From Chryseobacterium gleum (lineage in GTDB: Bacteria > Bacteroidota > Bacteroidia > Flavobacteriales_D > Sanyastnellaceae), in assembly GCA_945874695.1 (NCBI GenBank), contig CAMCHP010000022.1:1-41276 (forward strand): 41,276 nucleotides of DNA. The letters run 5' to 3'. Shown here one piece after another: positions 1 to 7,279 of the stretch. The stretch's first letter is position 1. Every line of letters begins with the position of its first letter. A program made the position numbers and the translations under genes. Under the pieces are notes generated by a model that saw only the letters and a list, made by a program, of their open reading frames with translations, searched no databases and was not told where the DNA came from.

Positions 1-1403
1 GCCACTTCCAATTCATCGGCCACTCCGTCGCCATCGGTATCGTTAACGGGGGTGCCGTCGCAATTGAAGAATTCAGCGGGGTATTCGCAGTAGCCGAGGT
101 CAAAGCTGGCGTTGGGGTCGTAGTTGCAACCGGCGGGGTCCATGCAGCCGGCACCTTCGCACTGGTTGCCGTATGCAGCGAGGAAGCCCAAGAGGTCGTT
201 GATGGTGATTTGTCCGTCGTTGTCGAAGTCGCCTTTGCAGGTAACCATGCATGAGCCGTCGTCGAGGGTGGCATCGGCGTTGTAGTTGATGGCGTCGACA
301 TTGGTGCAACCGGCGGCTTCTTCGAGGTCGCACAAGCCGTTGTTGTTGAGATCGAGGAGGCAGTTGCCTTCGCAGTCGTAATTGTGTGCGGGGAAGGTGC
401 ATGAGCCATCGCCCACATTGGCTTCAGGGTTGTAGTTGCACGCGGTGGGGTATTCGCATCCGTACACTTCAACTTCATCACAAACACCATTGTTGTTAAA
501 GTCGTTGAGGCAGTTGCCCGCGCAATCGAGGTTGGGTTCAGCGAACACGCACTCGCCTTCTTGCTCGAAGTTGCAGGCGGTGGGGTCAGCGCAGGGGGCT
601 ACGATGGGTTGGCCGGTGTAAAGGGCGGTGATTTCTTCGGGGGTGAGGGCGCGGCTGTAGATGGCGATGTCATCGATTGCTCCATTGAATAGATCAATCA
701 AATTATTCTGATAATAGCGGGCTCCAATAGTTGTGTGGTCAAAAACATTACCTATTTGTTGAGGAATATTACTTGAGCAGTACTGGCAGTTGTAATTATT
801 GCTCTGTAAAATAGAATTTAAGTAAACCTTTTGTCGATTTTCCGAAGCACCTTGACTCCCGTCAAAAACAATAACTATGTGATTGAAATCTTGAAAATTC
901 AACGGAGAACTAGAACCTACTGATAACCCACCGAGGTAGGCCGAGAAAATATTCCACCCCGAATTATTCCCATAAAAGCCAGTATAAAAACTTACTGGCG
1001 TTGCATATTGAACAGGGTTTGATTTCCAATTTGCAAAGACTGTTTGGGGAGTTAATTGACCTGGGTTTGGAACAAGCCAATACTGAATTGAAAAACTTGT
1101 GGAAGTTGCTATTTGTCCTGAATTAAGTGGTAAATCAATGACGTCATCCACCCCATCAAAACTATACGCAGCATTGGGGTTCCCATCGCGATCCTCAGTC
1201 AGCGTCGCCCCATTCACTACCCCGTCATTCCCATTCCCACTTTCATCATGGGCATTGCCGTTGAAGGGCCACCAGCCAACTAGGCCCTCGGTGGGCAGGT
1301 AATCAGGCAGTTGGGCCTGGGTGGTGAGGGGTGTTGCTGCCCATGCGAGCAGGGTGAACAGCGCTGCGGTAAGCGCGCGGGTGGTTAACGTAGTTGACGC
1401 CAT
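1..1403 (-). CDS. Secreted LamG-domain protein with Cys/Asn-rich repeats (3' end outside window)
   Basis: The minus frame is open from ATG at 1403 to the window edge (about 467 codons, no stop), so the C-terminus is missing. A signal peptide (TLTTRALTAALFTLLAW, ending near TQAQ) is followed by a LamG/concanavalin-like domain at about residues 40-250: it starts GLVGWWPFNGNAHDESGNGN, contains YSFDGVDDVI and ends DDIAIYSRALTPEEI. Several Cys-rich repeats of the type DPTACNF...GEC and GCTNVDAINYNADATLDDGSC follow, with one dockerin-like Ca-binding stretch (GDFDNDGQITINDLLGFLAAYG). Such repeats are common in secreted flavobacterial proteins, often ahead of a type IX sorting domain, which would lie outside the window. 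The expected role is extracellular or surface binding; the ligand is unknown. Part of the gene (about 670-1130) is more AT-rich than the repeat part. Confidence 0.85.
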   Translation of the reverse strand, partial: MASTTLTTRALTAALFTLLAWAATPLTTQAQLPDYLPTEGLVGWWPFNGNAHDESGNGNDGVVNGATLTEDRDGNPNAAYSFDGVDDVIDLPLNSGQIATSTSFSIQYWLVPNPGQLTPQTVFANWKSNPVQYATPVSFYTGFYGNNSGWNIFSAYLGGLSVGSSSPLNFQDFNHIVIVFDGSQGASENRQKVYLNSILQSNNYNCQYCSSNIPQQIGNVFDHTTIGARYYQNNLIDLFNGAIDDIAIYSRALTPEEITALYTGQPIVAPCADPTACNFEQEGECVFAEPNLDCAGNCLNDFNNNGVCDEVEVYGCEYPTACNYNPEANVGDGSCTFPAHNYDCEGNCLLDLNNNGLCDLEEAAGCTNVDAINYNADATLDDGSCMVTCKGDFDNDGQITINDLLGFLAAYGNQCEGAGCMDPAGCNYDPNASFDLGYCEYPAEFFNCDGTPVNDTDGDGVADELEV

Positions 1404-1425
1404 AGTCGGTTTGATTAAAGCGGCA

Positions 1426-1433
1426 TAAAGTTA
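1426..1433 (-). promoter_or_regulatory. Possible -7 box of the LamG-protein gene
   Basis: On the minus strand this reads TAACTTTA, one mismatch from the Bacteroidota -7 consensus TAnnTTTG, about 23 nt upstream of the ATG at 1403. No convincing -33 TTG is seen at the right spacing. Confidence 0.35.
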
Positions 1434-1593
1434 GCTCAAAACATAATGCAAACACCAAAATAATCGACAAATGAATATAAAAACACGATGAATAGTCTTA
1501 GATTGGGCCATCAGAACTTCTGAAGCACTCTCAAAAAACACCTGCGTTTAATGCGCATACCAAGTGAAAGTTTGGGGTAATGGGGAGGGGCGG

Positions 1594-1618
1594 CCATCTG
1601 GCCGGTAGGCCGAGAACC
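1594..1618 (+). repeat. Dispersed hairpin repeat, copy R1
   Basis: CCATC is followed by the stem GGCC-GGTA-GGCC and then GAGAACC. The 25 bases are identical to copy R2 at 2997-3021. R1 and R2 flank the AAA+ ATPase gene in the same orientation. The 12 bases TGGGGAGGGGCG just upstream recur at the start codon of the DUF2779 gene (about 5201-5212). Confidence 0.8.
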
Positions 1619-1646
1619 TTAGGACTGCGGTGCACGCCGTGTGCCA

Positions 1647-2816
1647 TCAATACGTCAAACCGAAGGCCCAAAGCGGAATAATGTTGCGATAACCAAACTC
1701 AATGTCGTCTTTCACGATGAACGATGTGCTGTTCTGATCAATCTGGGACTGCTTTTTGTGCTTGCCTCCAACCTCGAAAGTGTAAGCACCAAGGGTGAAA
1801 TCGGCCCGATCGGCAGCTTCTACGACATGCCTCAACCGCATTTGGTTGAAAAAAAAGGTCTCGCGCAGGTTGCCGATATTGGGCTGTGTGGCTTGGAGGT
1901 TGTAAACGAGGTTGGGGTTGTCAAGATATACCTTATCTACCTTGCCCAAACCACGAATGCCCAAGGCGCCGCTGCGCAATTGTGCAATGAGGCCGGCTTG
2001 CTCCATGTAGGCGAAATAATCGTCGAGCGAGTTACGACTGACCCCAAGAATGGCCGCAATCTTCGAGAAATTGGGCTTGAAGGGTACACTTTCGGCAATG
2101 ATGGTCAGCAACTGCTTGAGTTTGCGCGCTGTGCCGACGTTTAGGTTGGCAAATTGAGGAATATCGGTCTCAAGTGTTTGAACCACGATTTGACCCAAGC
2201 GATGGTGCAGTTCGCCCTCGACTCCGAAGGGGTAGTAGCCGCGGCGAAGGTAATCGGCAAACAGCGGAAGCGGACGCAACTCCCGCGGCCACTTGACGTC
2301 GTGATTCACGATGCGGTTAAGGTCATGGACCTCCACATCGCGACCGTGGTACAAACGCATGTATTCGCGAAATGACAATCCCTGCAGCTTGTACATCAAT
2401 GCCCTGCGGCTGAGGTCTGCCGTACCTTTGAGGATGTCGAGCACCGATGAACCGGTAAACACGACCTTTAGGGTTGGAAACGCATCGTAAATATTCTTCA
2501 GCTCGCGCGACCATTCAGGGTACTTGTGAATCTCATCGATGAACAAGACCTCTCCGCCGTGTTTGTAGAACTCATCGGCTACGTCATAAAGCCGATGTTG
2601 ACTAAAGTAGAGGTCATCAGCGGTGGCATACAAAGCGCGTTTGGTGTCTAACTGCGTTTTAATGTACTGGAGCACGAGGGTTGTTTTGCCCACGCCTCTT
2701 GGACCAATGATGCCAACCATACGACTATCCCAGGCGATTTCTTCAAACAAGTAGCGCTTGAATCCGGCATCGGTATGCTCGATCAGAAATTCAAATTTTT
2801 GGTACAATGGGGTCAT
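1647..2816 (-). CDS. AAA+ ATPase, DUF4143-type
   Basis: This 389-residue protein has an N-terminal P-loop ATPase domain: Walker A GPRGVGKTT near residue 37 and Walker B VLFIDEIHKYPEW near 93, followed by FTGSSVLDI, a sensor-like segment. The C-terminal half (from about residue 200, with SVPFKPNFSKIAAILGVSR) looks like a winged-helix plus DUF4143 nuclease-like region, ending with the VGGKHKKQSQID segment. This AAA_14/DUF4143 family is very common in Bacteroidota and its role is not settled; a link to mobile DNA or defence is often suspected. I chose ATG 2816 over the in-frame TTG at 2828 because an ATG is available and the -7 box at 2837-2844 leaves a short 5' leader. The gene stands alone, between hairpin repeats R1 and R2. 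Confidence 0.85.
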   Translation of the reverse strand: MTPLYQKFEFLIEHTDAGFKRYLFEEIAWDSRMVGIIGPRGVGKTTLVLQYIKTQLDTKRALYATADDLYFSQHRLYDVADEFYKHGGEVLFIDEIHKYPEWSRELKNIYDAFPTLKVVFTGSSVLDILKGTADLSRRALMYKLQGLSFREYMRLYHGRDVEVHDLNRIVNHDVKWPRELRPLPLFADYLRRGYYPFGVEGELHHRLGQIVVQTLETDIPQFANLNVGTARKLKQLLTIIAESVPFKPNFSKIAAILGVSRNSLDDYFAYMEQAGLIAQLRSGALGIRGLGKVDKVYLDNPNLVYNLQATQPNIGNLRETFFFNQMRLRHVVEAADRADFTLGAYTFEVGGKHKKQSQIDQNSTSFIVKDDIEFGYRNIIPLWAFGLTY

Positions 2817-2836
2817 AATGTATTCCAATCACACAC

Positions 2837-2844
2837 CAAATATA
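2837..2844 (-). promoter_or_regulatory. -7 promoter box of the AAA+ ATPase gene
   Basis: The minus strand reads TATATTTG, an exact match to the Bacteroidota -7 consensus TAnnTTTG. It lies about 20 nt upstream of ATG 2816. No clear TTG is seen at the -33 position, where the paired palindromes lie instead. Confidence 0.65.
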
Positions 2845-2851
2845 CATTTTT

Positions 2852-2899
2852 GCACTTTATGTTGTGCATATTTATCAATTTATGCACTTTTAGATGTGC
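2852..2899. promoter_or_regulatory. Two direct copies of a GCAC-N8-GTGC palindrome (putative operator)
   Basis: GCACTTTATGTTGTGC at 2852-2867 and GCACTTTTAGATGTGC at 2884-2899 share 13 of 16 bases, are each palindromic at their ends and are spaced 32 bp (about three helical turns). They begin 8 bp upstream of the ATPase -7 box, so a bound protein would cover the -33 region. No candidate regulator is seen nearby; the ATPase itself could be the binder (inference). Confidence 0.5.
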
Positions 2900-2996
2900 G
2901 TTTTGTAAAAGGGGCCGTCTTTCAATTCCGGCCTCATCGCTGCTTCAATCAATGCATGTGACTTAAGGAGGTTCGACGCGCCGATGGGTTGGGCGA

Positions 2997-3021
2997 CCAT
3001 CTGGCCGGTAGGCCGAGAACC
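2997..3021 (+). repeat. Dispersed hairpin repeat, copy R2
   Basis: Identical over 25 bases to R1 (1594-1618): CCATC, then GGCC-GGTA-GGCC, then GAGAACC. The rest of the 297-base gap between the ATPase and DUF2779 genes holds only the palindromes described and no credible gene. Confidence 0.8.
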
Positions 3022-3113
3022 GCAAGAATTGCTTTAGAAACCATGAAACGCGGCAACTTGGAATGCTTTGAAGCTGCGGAACGGGGTCAACACGGTGAAA
3101 AAAAGAAAGACAA

Positions 3114-5201
3114 TCACCCCTCCCGCATCCCTTCCCACAGCATCACCATTGCGAGGGTGTCGAGCTCACAGTACATTTTCAGTCCGCGTGAAATGGCTTC
3201 GCGCTCTTCATCGCGCATGTCGCCAAACTGCATGTACGCCCAGGCCATCATGGCGGCACCGCCATTGCCAATGGATTCGTCGTGAAACATGCGCTCTGCA
3301 GCATCCATGCCAATAGGCAACAACTCCTCCAGCCCTGGCAAGCGCTTGTAGGGATCAACAATGCGTCCATCCGCTTGGCGGCTCAGCCAAACCCAATCCC
3401 TAAAATTCTTACTCACAATGCCGTTTGCGGCACCGTAAACCGGCGCTGAATACTTCTCCTGCAAATAGTCACTGAACTCGAGTATAGCCGGCAACACCAC
3501 CTTGATGCTGTTTGATCCGTTCATGATCGGATGCCAGAAAAACCGCCGCACCAAGTCGGCCATGTCGACCATCTCACGCGGACCGGGCGCCCATTGCACG
3601 GGCGAATTGGCGGTCGGACGCGCAATGCTTTGTAAGAAGCCCAGGTATTCAGTTGTTTGATCGGGCGTGAACGGACTCTCAGCCACCAAACGGCGAATCA
3701 AGATGTTGATGAAAGTATTCTCATGGTGCGAATACATAAATACAGTGCCTTGATCGTGAGCAAGCGCATCGTAAAGCGCTTCAATGAACCGCCATGTTGG
3801 GTCACCGTCGCGGGTCATGCCCAAGAACTCGCTCGCATGGGTGTAGTTACCATCGGCCTCCATGCGATGGTGCGAGAATTGGAAAGCCACACCTTCTGAG
3901 GGACGGTACCCGGCGAACAAGGGCACAGCCGGTGCAGTTGTCTCGAAATCAATGAAGTGAAATGGCGCATTGAACGTTGCCGCCATTTGTGCAAATGCGC
4001 CAGCGCTGAAATAGGGCTCGCCCCCCTCTTCCATGCCCATGAGCTGCACCCAGCGCCGTTCGTCGCGATCCAAACCTATGTGCTCGGGATCAAACGGTTC
4101 GGTGTCGTAAATGTCATCAGCGGCGCCATTGTGCGCATTCTCAAGCGCTTCACGTTCTTCATCAGTAGCACCCACGGGAGGCGAAAAAGGTGCGTTAAAA
4201 CGTAAATCAGCCATTAAAAACTTGCCTTGCACATCAACCAAGTCGCGTGCCCCGCGCCAATCCCAAATGTCCCAGGTTTTGGGTGCTGCAAATTGTGCTT
4301 CCGTCCACCCCAAAGCTGCTGCGAAGCATTGATGAAACCCACTTCGTGTATCGCCTTCGGTGGCTTGATTGAGCTTGAACTCACAGGTTTTGCAGTGGTG
4401 TCCGACCGGGTGCTGGGGCGTGTTTACGCCGGCTTCAAGATCGAGAAGTGTACGTTCAAACCAATCGATGATGGCAGGAAAGCTACGACCATTGTACAGT
4501 TTGTGATTGCTGTAATGCGCGTCATTCGGCAAGCCATCGCAAATGGCGGTTAAATCGGCCTTGAAGAGCATAGACTCTCCAAGGTCGGCTCGGGTCAGCC
4601 CCGCAACAGGCTCACAGCTCCATCGGCCATTGATTTTTTTGATTGGGAAGGATGCGTAAAGGTTGTCAACGTCAGCTTGCTTGGTTTTGTCAACGCCCAT
4701 GAGGAAGCCTTTGACTTCACGTCTATCCCCGCTAAAAGCCAAGCGTACCACCTGGAGCTGGAAGGCCAGGTCTTCGATGTAGGGTCGCCATCCCGATGTT
4801 GGAAAGCCTTTTTGTGTGATGAACTGACCGGGGTCATCGCCTTGTGCTCCTTTCGACTTTACCTCAATCACCTCAATGGTATGGGGCTTAAGCACAAGCA
4901 CGTCAACACGGATGTACTTGTGACCCACGAGAAACGCCGGCTCAAACAGGGTTGTCACCCCATTGGCGATGAGTTCGCGTGTACGTTCAACGGCTTGCAG
5001 GTTGTTACGTTCGGTGACCTCCACCCCACCGGGGAAGTGCAGTTTGGCCATTTCACCGACTTGGTGTCCGCCATTGGCGAGGGCTTCCAAGAACGGATTG
5101 TCTTCTTTCGCGCTGGGGTACACAGTGGGTTGTGCGCTATACTGCAGCTTAGCGGGACAGCTCAAACCGGTTTTGAAACGTGATTTGGTGAGGTAGGGCA
5201 T
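3114..5201 (-). CDS. DUF2779-family protein, PD-(D/E)XK plus DEDD exonuclease-like
   Basis: This 695-residue protein starts MPYLTKSRFKTGLSCPAKLQY, the usual opening of the DUF2779 family. Residues about 75-125 contain a PD-(D/E)XK-like core (RVDVLV, then IEVIEVKSKG), a RecB-type nuclease fold signature. A Cys pair (HHCKTCEF, near 272) may bind metal, perhaps with the early Cys15. Near residue 410 the motif HFIDFETTAPAVPLF looks like the first D/E motif of a DEDD (RNase H-like) exonuclease, and later motifs are compatible (MYSHHENTFI; ELDTLAMVML at the C-terminus). The substrate is unknown, and DNA or RNA processing is inferred from the folds. The gene starts 19 bases after the GIY-YIG gene and is probably co-transcribed with it. 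Confidence 0.8.
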   Translation of the reverse strand: MPYLTKSRFKTGLSCPAKLQYSAQPTVYPSAKEDNPFLEALANGGHQVGEMAKLHFPGGVEVTERNNLQAVERTRELIANGVTTLFEPAFLVGHKYIRVDVLVLKPHTIEVIEVKSKGAQGDDPGQFITQKGFPTSGWRPYIEDLAFQLQVVRLAFSGDRREVKGFLMGVDKTKQADVDNLYASFPIKKINGRWSCEPVAGLTRADLGESMLFKADLTAICDGLPNDAHYSNHKLYNGRSFPAIIDWFERTLLDLEAGVNTPQHPVGHHCKTCEFKLNQATEGDTRSGFHQCFAAALGWTEAQFAAPKTWDIWDWRGARDLVDVQGKFLMADLRFNAPFSPPVGATDEEREALENAHNGAADDIYDTEPFDPEHIGLDRDERRWVQLMGMEEGGEPYFSAGAFAQMAATFNAPFHFIDFETTAPAVPLFAGYRPSEGVAFQFSHHRMEADGNYTHASEFLGMTRDGDPTWRFIEALYDALAHDQGTVFMYSHHENTFINILIRRLVAESPFTPDQTTEYLGFLQSIARPTANSPVQWAPGPREMVDMADLVRRFFWHPIMNGSNSIKVVLPAILEFSDYLQEKYSAPVYGAANGIVSKNFRDWVWLSRQADGRIVDPYKRLPGLEELLPIGMDAAERMFHDESIGNGGAAMMAWAYMQFGDMRDEEREAISRGLKMYCELDTLAMVMLWEGMREG

Positions 5202-5220
5202 GGGGAGGGGCGATCATTCG

Positions 5221-5865
5221 TTACTGTCTGTATAACGGGTGTCTATCAATCAATTCTTTCAATTTATCAAACACGACATTATCACATTTATTGCCTTTAG
5301 ACCGGGTTGAGTTGCAAATTGGATTAAACTCAGCAATCAGACAGGCTTCAACTGTTTTAGTGACCACCGGAGTGTCAATTCTCACGTAATGAAAATCAAA
5401 ATTCTTAATCAGGCGAGTATCATTGTGTGCTTTGAATGAATCAAAATTCTCATTGGCGAAAGCCAACCTCTCAGGACTCGTAACTGTACCGGTATCACAA
5501 TAGCGATAACCATCCCGATCATAAAACACTTTCAACTTGGGCGGTATTCTCTCTTTCTTCGTGAGGGCCCCGAAACCAAGCCTACAGCCCCTATTGGTGA
5601 AGGTCTGAATATGCTTCACCCACCGATCGTGCACAATATTCGGCTTTTCTGACGAGTAAGAACCAATATAGATTAGATTGCCCTCGTAAGTAACCCAATA
5701 TATTCCAGGCCCTTGAAACTCTTCAGACCGGTCTACAATGATTTTGAACTTCAAATTGAAAGGAAACTCCAAGCATCTCCGCTGATTCTGTATTGAAGTG
5801 CATTCGATCTTGAAGACATCGAACAAGGCCTTAGCAGGAAACACCTCCACATATTTACTTGCCAT
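5221..5865 (-). CDS. GIY-YIG nuclease-superfamily protein
   Basis: In this 214-residue protein the segment GPGIYWVTYEGNLIYIGSYS (near residues 57-76) carries the GIY and YIG motifs at correct spacing, followed by RWVKHIQTF with the expected catalytic-type Arg. The later VEACLIAEFNPICN (near 180) matches the conserved Glu and FNP...N region. The family includes restriction, repair and homing endonucleases, so a DNA-cleaving role is plausible but unproven. The N-terminal 50 residues have no recognised domain. It lies 39 bases downstream of the small acidic gene and 19 upstream of the DUF2779 gene, suggesting a single transcript of three genes with a nuclease theme. Confidence 0.75.
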   Translation of the reverse strand: MASKYVEVFPAKALFDVFKIECTSIQNQRRCLEFPFNLKFKIIVDRSEEFQGPGIYWVTYEGNLIYIGSYSSEKPNIVHDRWVKHIQTFTNRGCRLGFGALTKKERIPPKLKVFYDRDGYRYCDTGTVTSPERLAFANENFDSFKAHNDTRLIKNFDFHYVRIDTPVVTKTVEACLIAEFNPICNSTRSKGNKCDNVVFDKLKELIDRHPLYRQ

Positions 5866-5904
5866 TTACGAGCGATTTTGGATTGAACTCGAGACCGTTG
5901 CTTC

Positions 5905-6192
5905 TCATAGCACAAACACAAACTCGTTTTCGTAACGAGAAACTGGGTCACATGCAGAGGCGTACGGCTCGTCATCTAAGCCATCAGAATCTTCTGGTAT
6001 CGCCGCCAAACCCAATTCAGCGTGGTGCTTCTTTGCTCGCTCTAAAGACCAATCCCACTCATCCTCACGTTCCGGCATCTTCGACAAATCAACCCAGTAG
6101 ATGTATTCATTAAACTCGGCGTCTTGCAATGAAACCTCCATGTATTTACCTATGACTTGGACTGCTTCGTAGAAATTTTTGTTATCAATCAT
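5905..6192 (-). CDS. Small acidic protein of unknown function
   Basis: This 95-residue protein (MIDNKNFYEAVQVIGKYMEV...) is strongly acidic (for example IPEDSDGLDDEPYASACD) and has no signal peptide or membrane segment. I do not recognise a family. It is the first gene of the probable three-gene unit with the GIY-YIG and DUF2779 proteins. An acidic partner upstream of nuclease genes could be an inhibitor or adaptor, but that is inference from position and charge only. The IS3-family remnant begins about 80 bases upstream, so the original promoter region may have been altered. Confidence 0.6.
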   Translation of the reverse strand: MIDNKNFYEAVQVIGKYMEVSLQDAEFNEYIYWVDLSKMPEREDEWDWSLERAKKHHAELGLAAIPEDSDGLDDEPYASACDPVSRYENEFVFVL

Positions 6193-6324
6193 ATCATGTA
6201 AATGTTTTCAGCAAGCTAAAGTTATGTTTATTTACTTACGTTATACCTCAATCTACAATTTTTTTAACCAGTATGAAACCTTCCCTAAAATTAGCTACTG
6301 TTAAAAGTACTAATTTAGAGAAGC

Positions 6325-6591
6325 ATGAAGAAGTCAAGATTTACCAAGAGCCAAATCGTTTCGATTTTGACACAACACGAGAGAGGTCAGCGGGTTACTG
6401 ACATTTGCCGTGAACATAGCATAAGCCAACCGACCTTCTACCAATGGCAACGCAAGTATGGTGGTATGGCGGTCAGCGAGCTCAAACGACTCAAGGAGAT
6501 GGAAGCCGAACTAAGCCAATTCAAGCGCATCGTCGCCGACCTCACGCTGCAGAACCGGATTCTGAAAGATGTTATCGAAAAAAAGCTCTGA
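6325..6591 (+). CDS. IS3-family transposase OrfA
   Basis: This 88-residue protein has a helix-turn-helix (FTKSQIVSILTQHERG...ITDICREHSISQPTFYQWQRKYGG pattern, residues about 6-48) followed by a leucine-zipper-like coiled coil (LKRLKEMEAELSQFKRIVAD, about 53-85). It matches the usual size and layout of IS3 OrfA (HTH_Tnp_1), which binds the terminal repeats. Its end carries the heptamer A_AAA_AAG (6579-6585), where ribosomes shift -1 to make the OrfAB transposase. OrfA itself looks intact. Confidence 0.85.
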   Translation: MKKSRFTKSQIVSILTQHERGQRVTDICREHSISQPTFYQWQRKYGGMAVSELKRLKEMEAELSQFKRIVADLTLQNRILKDVIEKKL

Positions 6592-7178
6592 GGCCTGACC
6601 AGAAAAGAGACTTGGTGAATGACGTCCTTGAAGAACACGAAGGAGTTTCACTGCGTCAGGCCTGTAGAATGATGAACATTAGCACTTCGGTACAGCGGTA
6701 CGTTCCAAAGTTGCGTGCTGACGACGATCTGTATTCGGTCAGCTTACGTTCGATGGCCGATCAACGTCCGTCATGGGGATTTTGGAAGATGTACCACCGC
6801 ATCCGCAAGGACGGCCATATGGTCAACCACAAGCGACTGTACCGCCCCTACACCGAGTGTAGGCTCAACATTCGACGAAAGTCGAAGCGTCGCTTGCCCA
6901 AGCGCAGTCAAAACGGCCACATTGAGCGGTTCAACCACACCTTCTGTGAAGACATCCTCGACCGGTTCGAATTGAAAAGTGTGGCACAAGCTCAGCACCT
7001 GGCCAGCACCTGGATTTGGGACTACAACAACAACAGACCGCACGAATCACTTGCAAATCACACTCCCGTAGAGTTCCTATTGAAATATGGTAAACACCAT
7101 TGCCCTCCTGCGTCGGGCCCGTTGGAGTTTAACACTTTCCAACAGGGCGTCATCAACAACAACCGATCGAAAGAATAA
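6579..7178 (+). pseudogene. IS3-family transposase OrfB with in-frame internal deletion
   Basis: Reading in the -1 frame from the slippery site gives KKALRPDQKRDLVNDV..., the N-terminal HTH_21 region (VNHKRLYRPY near the middle), up to KRRLPKR at about 6903. The sequence then jumps directly to SQNGHIERFNHTFCEDILD and the IS3 C-terminus (WIWDYNNNRPHESLANHTPVEF). IS3 OrfB normally has about 100 residues between these blocks, holding the first two catalytic Asp residues of the DDE triad. Only the final Glu (GHIERFN) remains. The frame is still open to 7178, so a shortened OrfAB protein could be made but should be inactive as a recombinase. Confidence 0.8.
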
Positions 7179-7279
7179 AATCTGTACTTTTAAACGCAGC
7201 TAAAAGTTATAAGGTTTCATATTTGCGAGTTAAACCGTAAGAATGTAAACATTAAATAATCACAAAATGTACTAAAAAC

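Larger units (their letters stand above)
6272..7221 (+). mobile_element. IS3-family insertion sequence, internally deleted
   Basis: The roughly 950 bp element is bounded by imperfect inverted ends: TATGAAACCTT at 6272-6282 against its complement at 7211-7221. Further inward matches (TTAGCT, TTAAAAGTAC) extend the similarity to about 40 bp. Inside are orfA, an A_AAA_AAG slippery heptamer and a shortened orfB. Complete IS3 elements are usually about 1.2-1.5 kb, which fits a deletion of roughly 0.3 kb. No target-site duplication is obvious beside the ends. Confidence 0.8.

Noticed and set aside
1641-2144. Long plus-strand frame opposite the AAA+ ATPase gene
   Set aside because: It lies wholly within the antisense of a well-supported ATPase and has no protein-family features.
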